From Alentia gelatinosa (Eukaryota; Annelida; Polychaeta; Phyllodocida; Polynoidae), in the NCBI GenBank assembly GCA_950022655.1, contig OX465584.1, positions 59,894,841 through 59,958,840 on the forward strand: a stretch of 64,000 nt of DNA, in the 5' to 3' direction. This document shows positions 41,741 through 52,974 of the stretch, piece after piece (position 1 is the first letter of the stretch; each line of letters starts with the position of its first letter). The notes beneath the pieces were generated by a model, which had not been told where the DNA came from, made no database searches, and saw only the letters and a list, made by a program, of their open reading frames with translations. The position numbers were made by a program, and so were the translations under genes.

Positions 41741-43159
41741 TTTTTATCTTTCTGAATGTTCATCTTTCCTCCTTGCGTTGTATGGGCCGTGGGATTTGAA
41801 ACGTTGAAGACAGTCACGACACTGGTGCTACACTGCTGACATATGTCAAGTGATAAGGACCTTCTCACCACTTTGCCAATTAAACTTCTACTTCCCACGC
41901 GGATGAAAAGTCGGGGTGAAAAAGGTGAACGATATACAGGAAGTATTTAATGCCTGGCTACGTGACACAAGACATGTACAGATATATGAGTCATTGTACA
42001 CAAAAACCTTTCAACTTGAGAGTAGCGCATATGCAATTTCATGTTTATTCCTATTTTGTAAAGTGTCTACAGTTAAGTAAAATATAATAGACACATTTAA
42101 ATGCACTTTAATACAGAGTTAATTATATTTTCCTTCCACAAGAACCATTGCCAAACTGTTATAGGCAATCTGAGAGGTACACTCATACTGTGAGAGGAAT
42201 GTATTAAAAATACCAAACGTTCCTCAAATATACTGAACGTTCTGCACCAGACACATCTACTGTAGCACCTCAAATCATCAATATGGAACGTTTTACCACC
42301 AAAACCACTATTACTAATAGTAAACATGCTAAATATCACTATGGAATGTGTTTCCAAACATAAACACATACCCAAACTGTTTCAAAGTTCAGGTGAAGTT
42401 AAAAAAATGGCATAAAATTTCAGTCTCTGATGTTGCACCCCTACACTAACCATTAAGGGAATATCATAGGAGCCATCTGAATCTCTCTGCATCATTGTAT
42501 ACATGTCTATTAGTGTTTTACACTTCAGCAGTATGTTTGAAAGAACATGCATCATCATAGAATCACATTCTGGTGGACCTTCGTGTATATACCAAACATT
42601 CCTCAAATATACCGAATGTTCCGCAACAGTACCTCAGAGATGAAAAATGGAACTTTTTCTTCTTTAAAATACAACTGTTACTACCAGTAAACAAGCTAAA
42701 TATCACTATGGAATCAGTTTTCAGGCATAGTTACATACCAAAACATGATTACAAGACAACGATACCGAACGTTTCACATCTGCTAGAATATATGTAATCC
42801 ATGTGGAACGTTCAGTATCTTGTCAAGTTTTAAGCATACATGTCATTTTAACATCAACAAAAAACGAGAAATTCATGCATTAAAGGCAATATCAAGGGCA
42901 TCCAGTTCTTTTGATGTGAAAGCAAACCACTTTTGACTTCCAGATCCAGTTTTTCTCATGGTAGGTCGAAAGAAAACATTGTCAAGAGAAATCTGCAGGC
43001 GGTCAGGACGTGTTGGCCACTTGAACTGGTTTGCCCGTAGAGTAATGTGTGATCTCTGAAGAAAGTTCACAAGATACTCTTCCTCAGATAGAATTGATTC
43101 CACCTGCCCAATATACCATGCTCCTTCATACCGGCAGGCCACCCAGGAACCAATAACCA

Positions 43160-43315
43160 GTAGTACAGGAGCAGGGGACGTCGTTGGTGATACAGGCGCA
43201 GGGGATGTTGTTGGTGACACAGGAGGAGGGGACGGTATTGGTGAAACAGGAGGAGTGGACGGTGTCGGTGAGACAGGAGCAGGGGAAGGCATCGTCGAAA
43301 CAGGAGCAGGCGTTG
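43160..43315 (-). repeat. 27-bp coding minisatellite (Pro/Ser/Thr linker)
   Basis: About six 27-bp units read PAPVSPTTS-like nonapeptides in the linker of the pseudogene block D. The reading frame stays open across all units. Confidence 0.75.
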
Positions 43316-43999
43316 GATCATGTACAGTAAACAGAGTGTGGGTAACCCACCCATCACACCCACACACCCACATATTATCTTTGAAGCTTGTAGCATTTAG
43401 CATGAGGTGCTCTGTAGAGACACCGTTCCCACTTCAGGTGAAACAACAGCATGTGCCATCCTCATGCTCAGTACTGCTTTCTTGTGTGACGAGTCCTGAA
43501 GGTCAAGTCGTGCTTGTTTTATCACTTCACTTGAAACATGCAGGTAGTCTATGCCAGTCGCCATATCCGTACTTTTCCCTGCAACAGCAATGTCAGCAGC
43601 AGTATGGATGATATTGTTCTGCTGGATGCTGTTATCTGCCATGCGTTTCGCTGCTGCACCTGCACCATCGCAGGGCCCCTTTCCATGTCCGGATTTAAAG
43701 TAGAGCCATGTTGCCTCAACACCAAAAAGATCTTTGTGCTTCACCACCATGGATATGCAAGCAGCATTCCGATACTACAAGGTAGGGCTGTCAACCACAT
43801 AATGCACCTGCTGCATGTTGGGATGGTGCTGCTTGATGAAGTCCATGTGACTCTTATAAATTGTAGTACTACAATAATACAAGATGTACTCATGCTTTCT
43901 CTTCACATAACCTGGAGGCAGGGGCAGGTTCTTCTTGTGAAACGGCTGTCCGTCTACTTTTCCTAGTATCGGGCTGTAAAATAATACACACATTTATAA

Positions 44000-44965
44000 G
44001 TATATATATATAAATATGTATATACATTCACACTTGCATGTTTGACATATGTTATAGAACTGTACCTTGTATGATTTCAATCAAAATCCAACTTAACAAC
44101 TCATTATCTTGGAAACACAGGGTTGAAAACCTGAGTCTGCACTCAAAATTATGGGTATTGTTTTTGGGGGGTTTTCTGGGTAGTTAAACATATAATTAAA
44201 ATCTATTAATTAATGATCAAATTTTTCCTGGCAAACTTGGTTTAGGCATTTCTGCCTCCACCCCTCACGGTTTGACCCAGAAAAAATTCCAGCCCCAGTT
44301 TAGATCAAATGGGAAAACGCTTTGTGGAGTGTAAAACGGCAGGGGACCAGTCCCCAGCGTTTGACACTAGAGGTCAGGTAAGATCCCACTGGTACCTGAC
44401 AGTGACAATGCGAAATTCTACCCCAAAACAACATATAACACACACACCCATTGGTCAACCTACCGTTCCCGCCACCACGGGACGGCAAAAACCAATAAAC
44501 AGAAGGGGCAGAGGTCAAACACAGCCATCAACGAATCACAAACAAGGTTCCGCAACAAAGTGTCAATGCCTACCAGCCGCGGCGGGTAGGAGAAGCACCG
44601 GACAGATCACTCACTCAGTAGTCGCTGCTGACGCCACGTCCAACCTACCTTAAATTAATACTTAGTTTGGGTTTGATCCAATCTATGAGATGCATTTAGG
44701 TAGAATTCTCACCCCTCCACATTTAACAAGGTGAGAGATCTTTTACTTCCCACACCACACAGTTATGAGTTATTAATACAATTCGAAGGGAACGCCTGTT
44801 GTATTCTTCCTTGTCCCACAAAGAAGATGCCCTTCCCCGTTTGGCATAAATACTTTCAATCAAATAACCCTTTTAATGTCTGTTGGGGCCATGAAACAAA
44901 TCAGAAGTATTTTTCATGTGTTATAATTACTGAACTCAGAGAGACTGAGATTTATAACTTGGTGA
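44000..44965. other. Presumed intron of the pseudogene, unassigned
   Basis: Lies between blocks C and A. No exon with family motifs was recognised on the minus strand. Frames on both strands at 44300-44653 overlap and have no domain. Confidence 0.35.
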
Positions 44966-44997
44966 GTATATATATATATATATATGTGTGTGTGAGT

Positions 44998-45067
<70 letters not shown>

Positions 45068-45110
45068 GTGTGTGTGGGTGTGTGTGTGTGTGTGTCTAAA
45101 ATCATTGACC
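44966..45110. repeat. (TA)n(TG)n microsatellite
   Basis: A short TATATA run (44968-44986) leads into about 110 bp of TG dinucleotides with a few interruptions. The Cys/Val and Thr/His open frames across it are artefacts. Confidence 0.95.
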
Positions 45111-47395
45111 ATGATGTGTGTTTGGTGGTTTAGAAAACTGTTCATGAGGCCAAATTTACACTCACCGATGACCGTGATGACCGTGTTGCTTTTTCTCCTG
45201 AGCCAGATGGTTGTGTTGTTGGTGGTGGTTGGGTGGCCTCCCTCTCATGCTCTGCCTCCCTCTCCTCCTCCACCTGCTTTGCCTCCTCCTGCACCTCCTC
45301 TACCTCTTCAGCCTCCTTCCTTTCACTCTCTGCCTTCTTCTTTGCCCTGAACCGTCTCTTTCTCTCGTTCGCCATCTGCCTCTTCCTTTCATTCTCTTCC
45401 TCAGTATCATACTTTGCTGCCCATTGCCTCGACCTCCTCATCCGTTTCGCTTCCCGAGCATCCCATCTCTTTCCGTGAACCTCCTTCTGCCTTTCCCTCT
45501 GTCCCTTCTGACAGAGTGCATGAGTCTTTTTTCTTCCCATTTTGAATTTCCTGCTCAAAAAGAAAAAAATTTCTGGCTTAACAAATATAAATTACCTTTT
45601 TAACGAAAGAAAAAATCCTCAGAAACTCTTTCAAATTACATTATTTTAATAGATAATACTATTGTGTATATTTGTGTGAAATTTTATACAGAAATACACA
45701 GAATTACATGATTGGCACACCCAAAACTGATAATAGGCGAACGTTTGGTATTTAAAGATGTCGTAAAAACTTAACAGAGAATAAAATTGTTATATTTTCT
45801 GTAGGATATATACATTCTACTGCTATTTTCCTTAAAGTTTGACATATTGGAGTATTCAGAACGTTAAACCACCTTGAACTGAGAAAAAAATTGAAATGGA
45901 TGGGAACGTTCAGTATGAATATCACAAACGTTCCTATCGGTGAATATTTTCCGTATTTCTATTGTTATTTTTATAGCATTTGCAAACTTTACGGCATCAA
46001 ATTAGAGATCTATGATGTACACAACGATATGTTATAGCTCTTTAACAACTACATATGGTTCATGTTTATGAAGTTATCACAAATGTTGGCAAGATTTCAT
46101 AGGAAAATACAGAGTGGAACGTTCGGTAATCGACAATTCGACCATGGTCACCGAGCAAGTCCCAAAACACAACGAAATAACATAATTGCAAAGTTCCGAA
46201 GTAGTTTGAAGGTGAAATACTACACACGGGGTTGGAATTATAAACAAAAATCAAACTTGAGACCTTATAAATATGCTCATACTGAACGTTCCCTCAATCT
46301 ACCATGAAATTTCTACATGCCAGTAAACCAAAACAAACATCTACAAGGAAAATGGCGTCCCTCTCGGATGATAGCAGGTAGGTGTTAACATCATCGAATA
46401 TCACATTTAAAATGATATAACACGCTAAAGTGAGCTGTACATTGGTAGATGGTAGGTTATTCTTCAATATTTTCATAACCCTGAAGTTGTATACTTCTGT
46501 TAATCAACATATGCTAAAAACGTACAACAAAAAACAAACACGCTTACCCACTAGATCGTTATAGTAAGTGCAGATGGCACTGCTGGTGGTGCTTTCGCTT
46601 GTTCCTGGCTGGATAAGTTTTCCGCCAGTACTGAACATTCCACACATACTGAACGTTCCCTTATCAAATTTTGGAACAATGGCATGCATTCACATTGTTA
46701 ACGTCATTTGTAATTTTGTATGTGATAAGAATGATGATAATTGGACCACTGTACTTATTTTCTAGTTTAGGAATACTTCTTGAACTTGGGGAGAAATAAT
46801 TACACATTAAGGAACATTTGGTATCAACAGGTTTTAAAATCAGAGGCACCATACTTATAACTCGATACAGAAGGGGTTTTGGTGGTAGGAAGCCAATATT
46901 TTCAGAATTTATTATAACTATATGTGTCTTTCAAGGATAAAAAATGCAGCTGGATAGCTTTGAGAGAAATATATGATATACTGCTTTAGATTTCACATAC
47001 AGAACATTCTATAATGCAAATGGTTTTAGGTATAAGGCTCCAGGAAATTTTAAAAAAGTTTCAAACAGCAGAAAATTGTGTATATGTTATAACCCAAACA
47101 CAGGTAGATGTGATTATTACAATTTATTTGGTTGGTTTTAGGTGTTACATTGACTTATAAGGTTTGTTAAAAGTGGTATAGTTTACATGTTTTTACATGT
47201 TTTCAATAACTCAAAAGCCAAATATGTGTTAAGAACACCCTAATGATAGACATTTTCTGTTAGATTATAATGTCCCCTATCCAGCAATACAAATCAGACT
47301 CCATCAGATAAATGAAAATACCATGAGCTTCTGTAGAATGTAGGAAGGTAGAGAAATAGGCCAAAGTACGGTTTTGTGTAAAATGACCCATATGT

Positions 47396-47625
47396 TTATC
47401 TCATCCCTGGAATCAATGTCCATAGGCTTAACATTGGGCACTCGTACTCCATGACCAGACGAGTATTGCAGTCCGTTCTCCATAGCCTATATCCTGTGTG
47501 TTGTCCATTCTTTTAGTGTGTACAGGGATGAGAGTCATTCTCCAGATCATTTGAATGCTATATGATTTTCACTCGGCTATCGCCTCGTTCATATCATTCC
47601 GCATCAAACTCGTGGAGAACGACGA
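47396..47625 (+). mobile_element. Twin-hairpin element, TTATCTCACCCC subtype (copy m)
   Basis: TTTATCTCATCCCTGG, CCATAGGCTTAACATTGG, GGCACTCGTACTCCATG, internal ACAGGGATGAGAG, then arms CATTCTCCAGATCATTTGAA and AACTCGTGGAGAAC around CACTCGGCTATCGCCTCG (47571). The internal inverted copy has the same ATGAG variant as this copy's own terminus (CTCAT). Confidence 0.75.
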
Positions 47626-47659
47626 CTTTGACCGAAACGAGTTAGTTTCTTCTTTAATA

Positions 47660-47930
47660 TTTGTAGATGTATCTCTCTGGCTCTCCCTGTCTCTCTGTTT
47701 GTCTGCCTGTCTCATTCTCTCTCTCTTTCTATTTTTCTCTGTCTCTCTTTCTCTCCGTCTCTCTGTCTGGCTCTCTTTCCCTTTCTGTCTGTCTGTCTGC
47801 TTCTCTGTCTGTCCCCCTCTGTCTCTCTGTCTCTCTGTCTCTCGCTCTCAGTCTTTGTGTCTCTCTTTCCTCTTCTTTTCTCTCCTTCTTGCTCTCTATC
47901 TTTTCTGTCCTTCATTGTCATTTTCTCACC
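47660..47930 (+). repeat. CT-rich (TCTCTG)n microsatellite
   Basis: Imperfect TCTCTGTC/TCTCTCTT repeats over about 260 bp. It creates Ser/Leu-rich open frames in two plus-strand frames and an Arg/Glu-rich one on the minus strand, none of them real. Confidence 0.9.
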
Positions 47931-48169
47931 TCTTTGAGCAAAGTCTTTCCTCAGAGGAGTTCTTGGCTTAAACCAGTATCAAAATCTAAAACAATAGCAT
48001 GCAACCCTTTTAAATAGCCAATACCCTTCAGTTTCAGTTCGCGATTTGGAAACCAGATGGAGCCACCATCGTTATCACGTTCGAGCACTCATACCAACGC
48101 CACCTTGTGCAGATTCAGCAGAACAAAGGAACTCAAGGGCACCAACGTAGTTACACTGGCAACCAGAGC

Positions 48170-48450
48170 CACATAAAATTAGCTCTGGTCGGGTTAGACT
48201 GGTTCCCTGCCCATATGAATAAGGGGCAGGTAACGGGTTCCACAGGCATGGCCTTCAACTTAGGCTGGTGCCTGCCTGTGACTAGCGGATACCCCGGGAA
48301 CCAGCCTAGTGGTTTGGCTGGTATTCACTTGTCATACACCTAATTCCGCAGAGCCCTCTAGCGGATGACCAGGGAACCAGGAGGCGTTACCAATAATGCA
48401 ACACAAAAATGGAACCCGTTACCTGGCCTATAGTCTAACTAGGCCAGGCT
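48170..48450 (-). repeat. Composite repeat T, copy 2, first part
   Basis: GGGCAGGTAACGGGTTCC, CTCTAGCGGATGACCAGGG and AACCCGTTACCTGGCCTATAG are the complement of 37395-37690. Both ends show GGTAACGGGTTCC inverted, so it may be a MITE with those termini. Confidence 0.65.
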
Positions 48451-48459
48451 TCCAGGCCA

Positions 48460-49676
48460 TGGTCGGGTTAAATAAGCGGCCACCTTGACCCAGGAGCGGG
48501 ACCTGTTTGTTAATCTCCTACCAGATTTTTCGTACTGCTTGAAGAGTGTGTTATCCATTTTTCTACTTCCTTCCCTGTGTACTATTTCAAAATACATTGA
48601 ATGTAAATCTTGGTTTTTTTTATCAATTTGTAGTAATGCATATTTCATATGATGTATATCTGCATTTATAGTATACATAGAATAAAAGTACTTGGTTGTA
48701 GGCGAACACAAAGGGATCCAGTGTGGGATTTAACCCGACCAACCCCTATATTGTAGCTCAGCGCAAACAGGAGTTGGTTGCCGATCTACACTCTCCTCCC
48801 AGATCTTTCGCGGCACTAGCCCTTGCTAATCTCTGCCTCAACCCAACGCTGGTTCCCTGGTATCTAAAATAAGGACAGGGGAACCAGCTAAAATTTCAGA
48901 TTCAAAACAAGGCAACTGTCAAAAGTTTTGAAATTCAAAGAACTCATATATTATGAGTTGTGAAATGTGGGAATTGTTAAATGAGCTTAATAGACAATCC
49001 TGCTGTTTTGTTTTCAGTTCTAAACCACTTTATTAAGTGAATCCACAGTTGACTAGACTGCCACTTCAAGTGAGCACATGTGTCATGTTTACAAAACAAA
49101 ACCCAATAGCACATGAGGTGCTATCCACTGTAAAAAGTAATCCCAGAGATTTTATCTGGTTTTATACAAATGGTAACAGAAATTAGTGTATATTATTTAC
49201 CAAATAAACATGTTCATCTCTATTTACAAGTAGAACACAAAATAACACCCAAATCGCTGAGAATTAAGGATATTTGAAAAAACTGGCGGATGGGACAGAT
49301 TCTGTCCAAAACAGGCAGGTAGGGGCAGAGATACAAGCGGCCGCAGGAAGTAGAGTGTAGGATATCTGCTAAGAGAGTGGCCGATCTACAACGTAGTTTG
49401 TTAAGTCCCACACTGGATCACTCTGCGTGCGACTCTAACCAAGTAGTTCTGTTCTATGTAGGCACTAAAAGCAGACATACTTAATAAGATATAATCACAG
49501 CTTCATAAACTGATAGCTATATTGTGCTTCTATTCTCTTAAAAAAGAAATAAGAAAATGGTAAAATGACTTCGAGGTTATGACTAAACACACTCTCCAAG
49601 CAGTTAGAAGATCTGGTAGGAGAGCCACAGACTCTTCCAGCTACGAGGTCAAGGTTATCACGTATTTAACCCGACC
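48460..49676. mobile_element. TIR element TGGTCGGGTTAAATA with a nested TIR element
   Basis: TGGTCGGGTTAAATA at 48460 faces TATTTAACCCGACCA at 49676; the same terminus also ends at 48741. An inner pair, GATCCAGTGTGGGATTTAAC at 48713 and its complement at 49402-49421, marks a nested element. That inner element holds the second part of repeat T (48785-49080), including ACCCAACGCTGGTTCCC and a TTTAAGCTC-type body inverted relative to 37990-38180. Confidence 0.6.
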
Positions 49677-49679
49677 ATA

Positions 49680-50070
49680 GCTAACGTTGTGTAGCTCTAG
49701 CGACCAGTGTAGCATCAATGGTGACCTTCTGGCTTGTTACTGGCAGAGTGCCAGTAGATAGAATATAGGGGGTACTTATAGCATAGGTACCAGCGAACAT
49801 GGCAGGTTTATTTGACCACTAGGGACTTCGTCGTGGCTTTCCCACAGAGTAGAGCGGTATCTCTCTACTCTGTGGCTCCCCACCCCCTTAGTCGCTTAGT
49901 GGCGCCCCCTACTATTAATACCTGGAACTATCATTTAGTTCCCAACCATCATTTCATGTGACACAGATTTTACCAACTACCAGCTAAATGTGATCTCATC
50001 GCATTCTCTCAAGGAAAGGAGATCGGAAAACTACAGTTCTTAATTATGTTTTCAGTACAGCTAGAAACAA
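49680..50070. other. No recognised gene; small hairpin at 49846-49885
   Basis: CACAGAGTAGAGCGGTATC faces TCTCTACTCTGTG at 49873-49885. The rest is unassigned. Confidence 0.4.
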
Positions 50071-50071
50071 A

Positions 50072-50302
50072 TCACAAGAATAGAAGAAAGACAAAAAAAT
50101 AGCAGGATTCAGTTAAGTACTGTACGAGAATCTCACTCTCGTGGCCCTTCAGTCTCCAGGCATAGATCTGGTTCACTGTGTCTCTATGTGCGGGAGACAC
50201 TCCAAGCAGATCCGGCCAAAATTTACACGCTTTATACATGTGGTAGGTAACTAGCGCCTTCGTAGCATTGCATTTGTCTACCACCTCCCCCTGTAGTGCC
50301 AA
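50072..50302 (-). CDS. Possible first coding exon of an unidentified gene
   Basis: ATG at 50302 opens 76 codons (MALQGEVVDKCNATKAL, then KFWPDLLGVSPAHRDTVNQ and YAWRLKGHESEIL). The composition looks protein-like and the upstream DNA has NRF1- and ETS-like motifs, so this could be the start of a TATA-less gene whose next exons would lie further left. The exon probably ends before the hydrophobic tail, perhaps at CTC/GTACAG near 50130, but that donor is poor. No family was recognised. A decayed copy of part of it lies at 50754-50828. It may instead be part of a repeat. Confidence 0.3.
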   Translation of the reverse strand: MALQGEVVDKCNATKALVTYHMYKACKFWPDLLGVSPAHRDTVNQIYAWRLKGHESEILVQYLTESCYFFVFLLFL

Positions 50303-50359
50303 AATTGGTTACCCTGCCAAAAATGGTAATTATCGCCCACCCAATACGCGAATGCGTCT

Positions 50360-50535
50360 GGCACACGCTCTTCCGGTCAGATTTCACGGACTATTGGACA
50401 TACTACTATTTTGATGTGATTTTAATGTAAATAAATGAAAAGAGTAGTATTTAGACATGAGAATTTCATGTCGTGATATGCTTAATTTCGGCAGATTTCA
50501 TGACTGCGCATGTTCGCGCATGCGCATGCGCAAAT
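50360..50535 (-). promoter_or_regulatory. NRF1- and ETS-like sites upstream of the 50302 exon
   Basis: TGCGCATGCGCA at 50521-50532 is an exact palindromic NRF1 consensus, with further GCGCATG repeats from 50505. CTCTTCCGGTC near 50370 has an ETS core. In animals such pairs mark TATA-less promoters. Spacing to ATG 50302 is about 70-220 bp. Confidence 0.4.
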
Positions 50536-50579
50536 GACAATAGTGAGCGTTAATTACCACTTATGGCAGGGTAACCAAT

Positions 50580-50930
50580 TTTGGCACCACACCCCCCCCC
50601 ATCAGCCCCCCTCCCCCGTCACCCCCCCCCCCTTGTCTTCCTGTATGATACACTGCCCGTCAGCCCTAGAATGCGTTCCCAGTATGGGTAGAATCATTTC
50701 ATCTGAGTGTAGACCTGCAAAAAAGATTAGCAGCTTTAAGTTTTTTTCTGCCGAGAGCTTCTCACTCTCGTGGTGCTTCAATCTCCAAGCATAAGTCTAC
50801 TTCACTCTGTCACTATGTGTGGGAGAGGACTTCACTGAGAGCGGGCTGGGGGAGGTGGGGGAGGGAGGCGGGGGGAGGGCTTCTTACCGAGGACACCTTT
50901 ACTTCTGCCAACTCAAAGGGGCAGGAGGCA
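50580..50930. repeat. C-rich tract and decayed exon duplicate
   Basis: 50586-50632 is a run of CCCC-rich sequence. 50754-50828 resembles 50130-50200 (TCTCACTCTCGTGG, CTTCAATCTCCAAGCATA) but carries a stop in the matching frame. 50845-50885 is G-rich. Confidence 0.5.
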
Positions 50931-50939
50931 GAGGGGGGA

Positions 50940-51112
50940 GAGGATATTTCCTCTCATATACGCCGGGTGTGAAATACAGCCAAGACGCGTCCGTATATAA
51001 GGCCTTGACGTATATGTATACATATATATAAAAACAAGTCAACATTCAGCCAATACATGCACTTCCGCGATGGCGTATTTATGAGTAAAATAGTGGTTTT
51101 CGTGCAGTGATT
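50940..51112. mobile_element. Partial CACTG-type MITE
   Basis: ATATTTCCTCTCATATACGCC opens the shared interior, and AAAATAGTGGTTTTCGTGCAGTG at 51087-51109 is the right terminus. The left terminus is missing. Confidence 0.65.
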
Positions 51113-51114
51113 AG

Positions 51115-51755
51115 AAATACCCTAAATGGTACGCACGTGGTTAAAGAGACTATTACTTCAATATGGTCTACTGAAACCAATATTAGTCCAAACCATTGGC
51201 CATTTAGAGATACTACCACAAAACTGACCAGATTGTATGGGAAGACTCCTAAAAGGATCTTATAACATTCATTTTTTCACCAAGTTGGACTGAATTTTCC
51301 CCAAATTCTAAACGTCGACTATGTATATGATACATACACAATATCAACTAGATTCCGATAAAAGCGGCCGTAATCTTCGAGAACTAGACGCGCAGTAATA
51401 TCCGAGCGCACTCAAGGATATCTCTTTACTCCTCATATACTTTGTCTTTTTCAATTATCATTACCAGAATCATTATTTTTATATTCTAGAAGTTTCTAGT
51501 AACACTACAGCAGGTCATCAGTGTGTTATGAAGTTCTGATTTTGTGGCTTGATCACATTTTAGGAAATGTTTTTCCTGTGATCTCTTTCTATCAGCAGCA
51601 GGAGATTACGGGCCTCCGTAATCCCCTACTTGCAAATTACACTCACCCAATGCTTTCCTATAGAGAATACGTAATCGGTGGTTAATAAAAGCCCACATAT
51701 TGATGTATGTACATGAATACAAAAAAGCCATACAACTTCGCTCTTGTGGTATGTG
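51115..51755. other. No recognised gene or element
   Basis: ATGATACATACACAATATCA near 51330 echoes the flank of the MITE at 3878. A weak inverted GATTACGGAGG/GGGATTAC pair is at 51605. Nothing else was supported. Confidence 0.35.
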
Positions 51756-51762
51756 ACAATAA

Positions 51763-52046
51763 GGCCTAGCGTCCACCTACTACGATATGGCACCGATATG
51801 GTCTACGATGCACCTCCCGATAAAAAATCAAAATCGCGTCGGAAGGTCACCTGATATCGGGGCAGTTGACTACGTTTCTGCGATTAGACACCGATAAAAA
51901 CCCCATACAATGCGTGGTGGATTGGTATGTCTAGACATTATGTCTATGATTTTGCACTTTCCCGATATGTCTCCGATATTTGCTTTTTGTATCGGTGCCA
52001 TATCAGTATAGGTCTGAATTACTATGTAGTGGTTGGACACCAGGCC
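51763..52046. mobile_element. MITE with GGCCTAGCGTCCACC termini and TAA target duplication
   Basis: GGCCTAGCGTCCACCTACTA at 51763 is mirrored by TAGTGGTTGGACACCAGGCC ending at 52046, with TAA on both sides (51760-51762, 52047-52049). Internal ATATGGCACCGATATGG faces TATCGGTGCCATATCAG. Its ends resemble GAGGGGGCGTCCACC at 38767, so the two are probably related Harbinger-like families. Confidence 0.8.
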
Positions 52047-52167
52047 TAAGACTAGAGTTCTGAGGACTATAGCCAGTGTGCAGATTCTAGAGATCAATAT
52101 GAACTAGATCATATAAATATCAAGAAGGGAATCCTCATATATAGCTCTTAAGCAGAACTGGTATGAG

Positions 52168-52605
52168 AATCGTATTTCTAACCACTACGCCACGAGTTTG
52201 GATGCGTAGTAATCGTCACTCGGCTACACCTCGTGACGATTACGGAGCATCCAAACGAGTGGCGTGGTGGTTAGAAATACAATTCGAAAAAAGTTCTGTT
52301 TTTATTTCACCTAGTCCACAAACTGTATAATTTAATCAAAATATCAATGTTTTGCAAGTTACTCACCCAAGATCCATTTAGGAATCGTAATAACATCCAA
52401 TTTCATGCTGCATCTGTTCGATGCCTCCAAATGTCTAGCGGAACTCTTTTTTTTCCTAGTCGCTGATTCACTAGTCGCATCTGACGTAATAACGCACACA
52501 CTCCGCAAGGAGCATGGAGTAGTATTGTCACTCTACCGGGGTAATCGTTGAGTATTTTTTCTAACGTTATTCCTATGGCTAGACTTGTACCAGGGGTGAG
52601 ATAAA
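52168..52605 (-). mobile_element. Twin-hairpin element, TTATCTCACCCC subtype (copy n)
   Basis: On the minus strand: TTTATCTCACCCCTGG, CCATAGGAATAACGTTAG, a diverged internal GACTAGGTGAAATAAAAAC, then a near-perfect hairpin with arms GTATTTCTAACCACCACGCC and its complement around CACTCGGCTACACCTCGTG (52217). The arms are about 50 bp with few mismatches and are unlike those of any other copy. Confidence 0.75.
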
Positions 52606-52974
52606 TGTCTATCCCCAGGGATTATGATAAGCCATGTCTCTACTGTTACCCCGCGCTTCCTGCACAGCTTAAAGGGATTTCTACCTCCAGGGTGGCTGCT
52701 GGAGAGATGACTGACTGGCTTTACACGACACAACATCAAGAGAATGCTAATCCCCTTCAGCCTTTCTGTCTGGTTTTAGTGTGGCGACTTTTTTTCTTTT
52801 CTTTTCTTCACATATAATTCATCTGAGAGGTAAGTGGTCTTCCATTATAGGATTGCAAATCCGGACCATAGAACAACAGTGCTAAAGTCATAATTCAAGT
52901 CAAATAAAAGTTAGATGAGATTCACGATTAATACAGACTCTCTGCCGCTAAATATGGGGCTTTTTAGAGCTTGC

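Larger units (their letters stand above)
42873..45540 (-). pseudogene. Broken multi-exon gene of an unnamed invertebrate family (GHGKGPCDG motif)
   Basis: Three blocks on one strand appear to belong together. Block A (45540-45166) starts at ATG, encodes a Lys/Arg/Glu-rich coiled-coil N terminus (RRSRQWAAKYDTEEE) and ends at a strong TCG/GTGAGT donor. Block C (43985-43397), after a TTTTACAG acceptor, has YRNAACISMVV and GHGKGPCDGAGAAAKR, a motif I associate with a widespread, uncharacterised invertebrate family that may be transposon-derived. Block D (to TGA 42873) has a proline-rich linker and a domain with GSWVACRYEGAWYIGQVESI and QFKWPTRPDRLQ. Damage: an in-frame TAG at 43775-43777 where a Gln codon is likely, a frame change near 43397-43403 between C and D, and no recognisable exon(s) between A and C. 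Function unknown; it could be a transposon gene, given the surrounding motif field. Confidence 0.6.
42180..47015. repeat. Field of palindromic GAACGTTC motifs around a broken gene
   Basis: Exact or one-mismatch GAACGTTC, usually within TACTGAACGTTCC or GGAACGTTCAGTAT, occurs near 42218, 42234, 42286, 42600, 42614, 42765, 42807, 45740, 45858, 45906, 45932, 46114, 46280, 46636, 46655, 46806 and 47006. The copies lie on both sides of the coding remains at 42873-45540 and are not clustered elsewhere in the window. Such clusters resemble subterminal transposase-binding sites of DNA transposons. Element ends were not found. Confidence 0.6.

Noticed and set aside
44914..45145. Cys/Val and Thr/His frames
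   Set aside because: Dinucleotide TG repeat.
45211..45603. 130-codon Leu/Pro-rich plus-strand frame
   Set aside because: It is antisense to block A of the minus-strand pseudogene, whose Lys/Glu/Arg codons read as Leu/Phe/Ser on the other strand.
47667..48017. Ser/Leu-rich frames that could pass for membrane segments
   Set aside because: CT-rich microsatellite; no conserved start or neighbouring exons.
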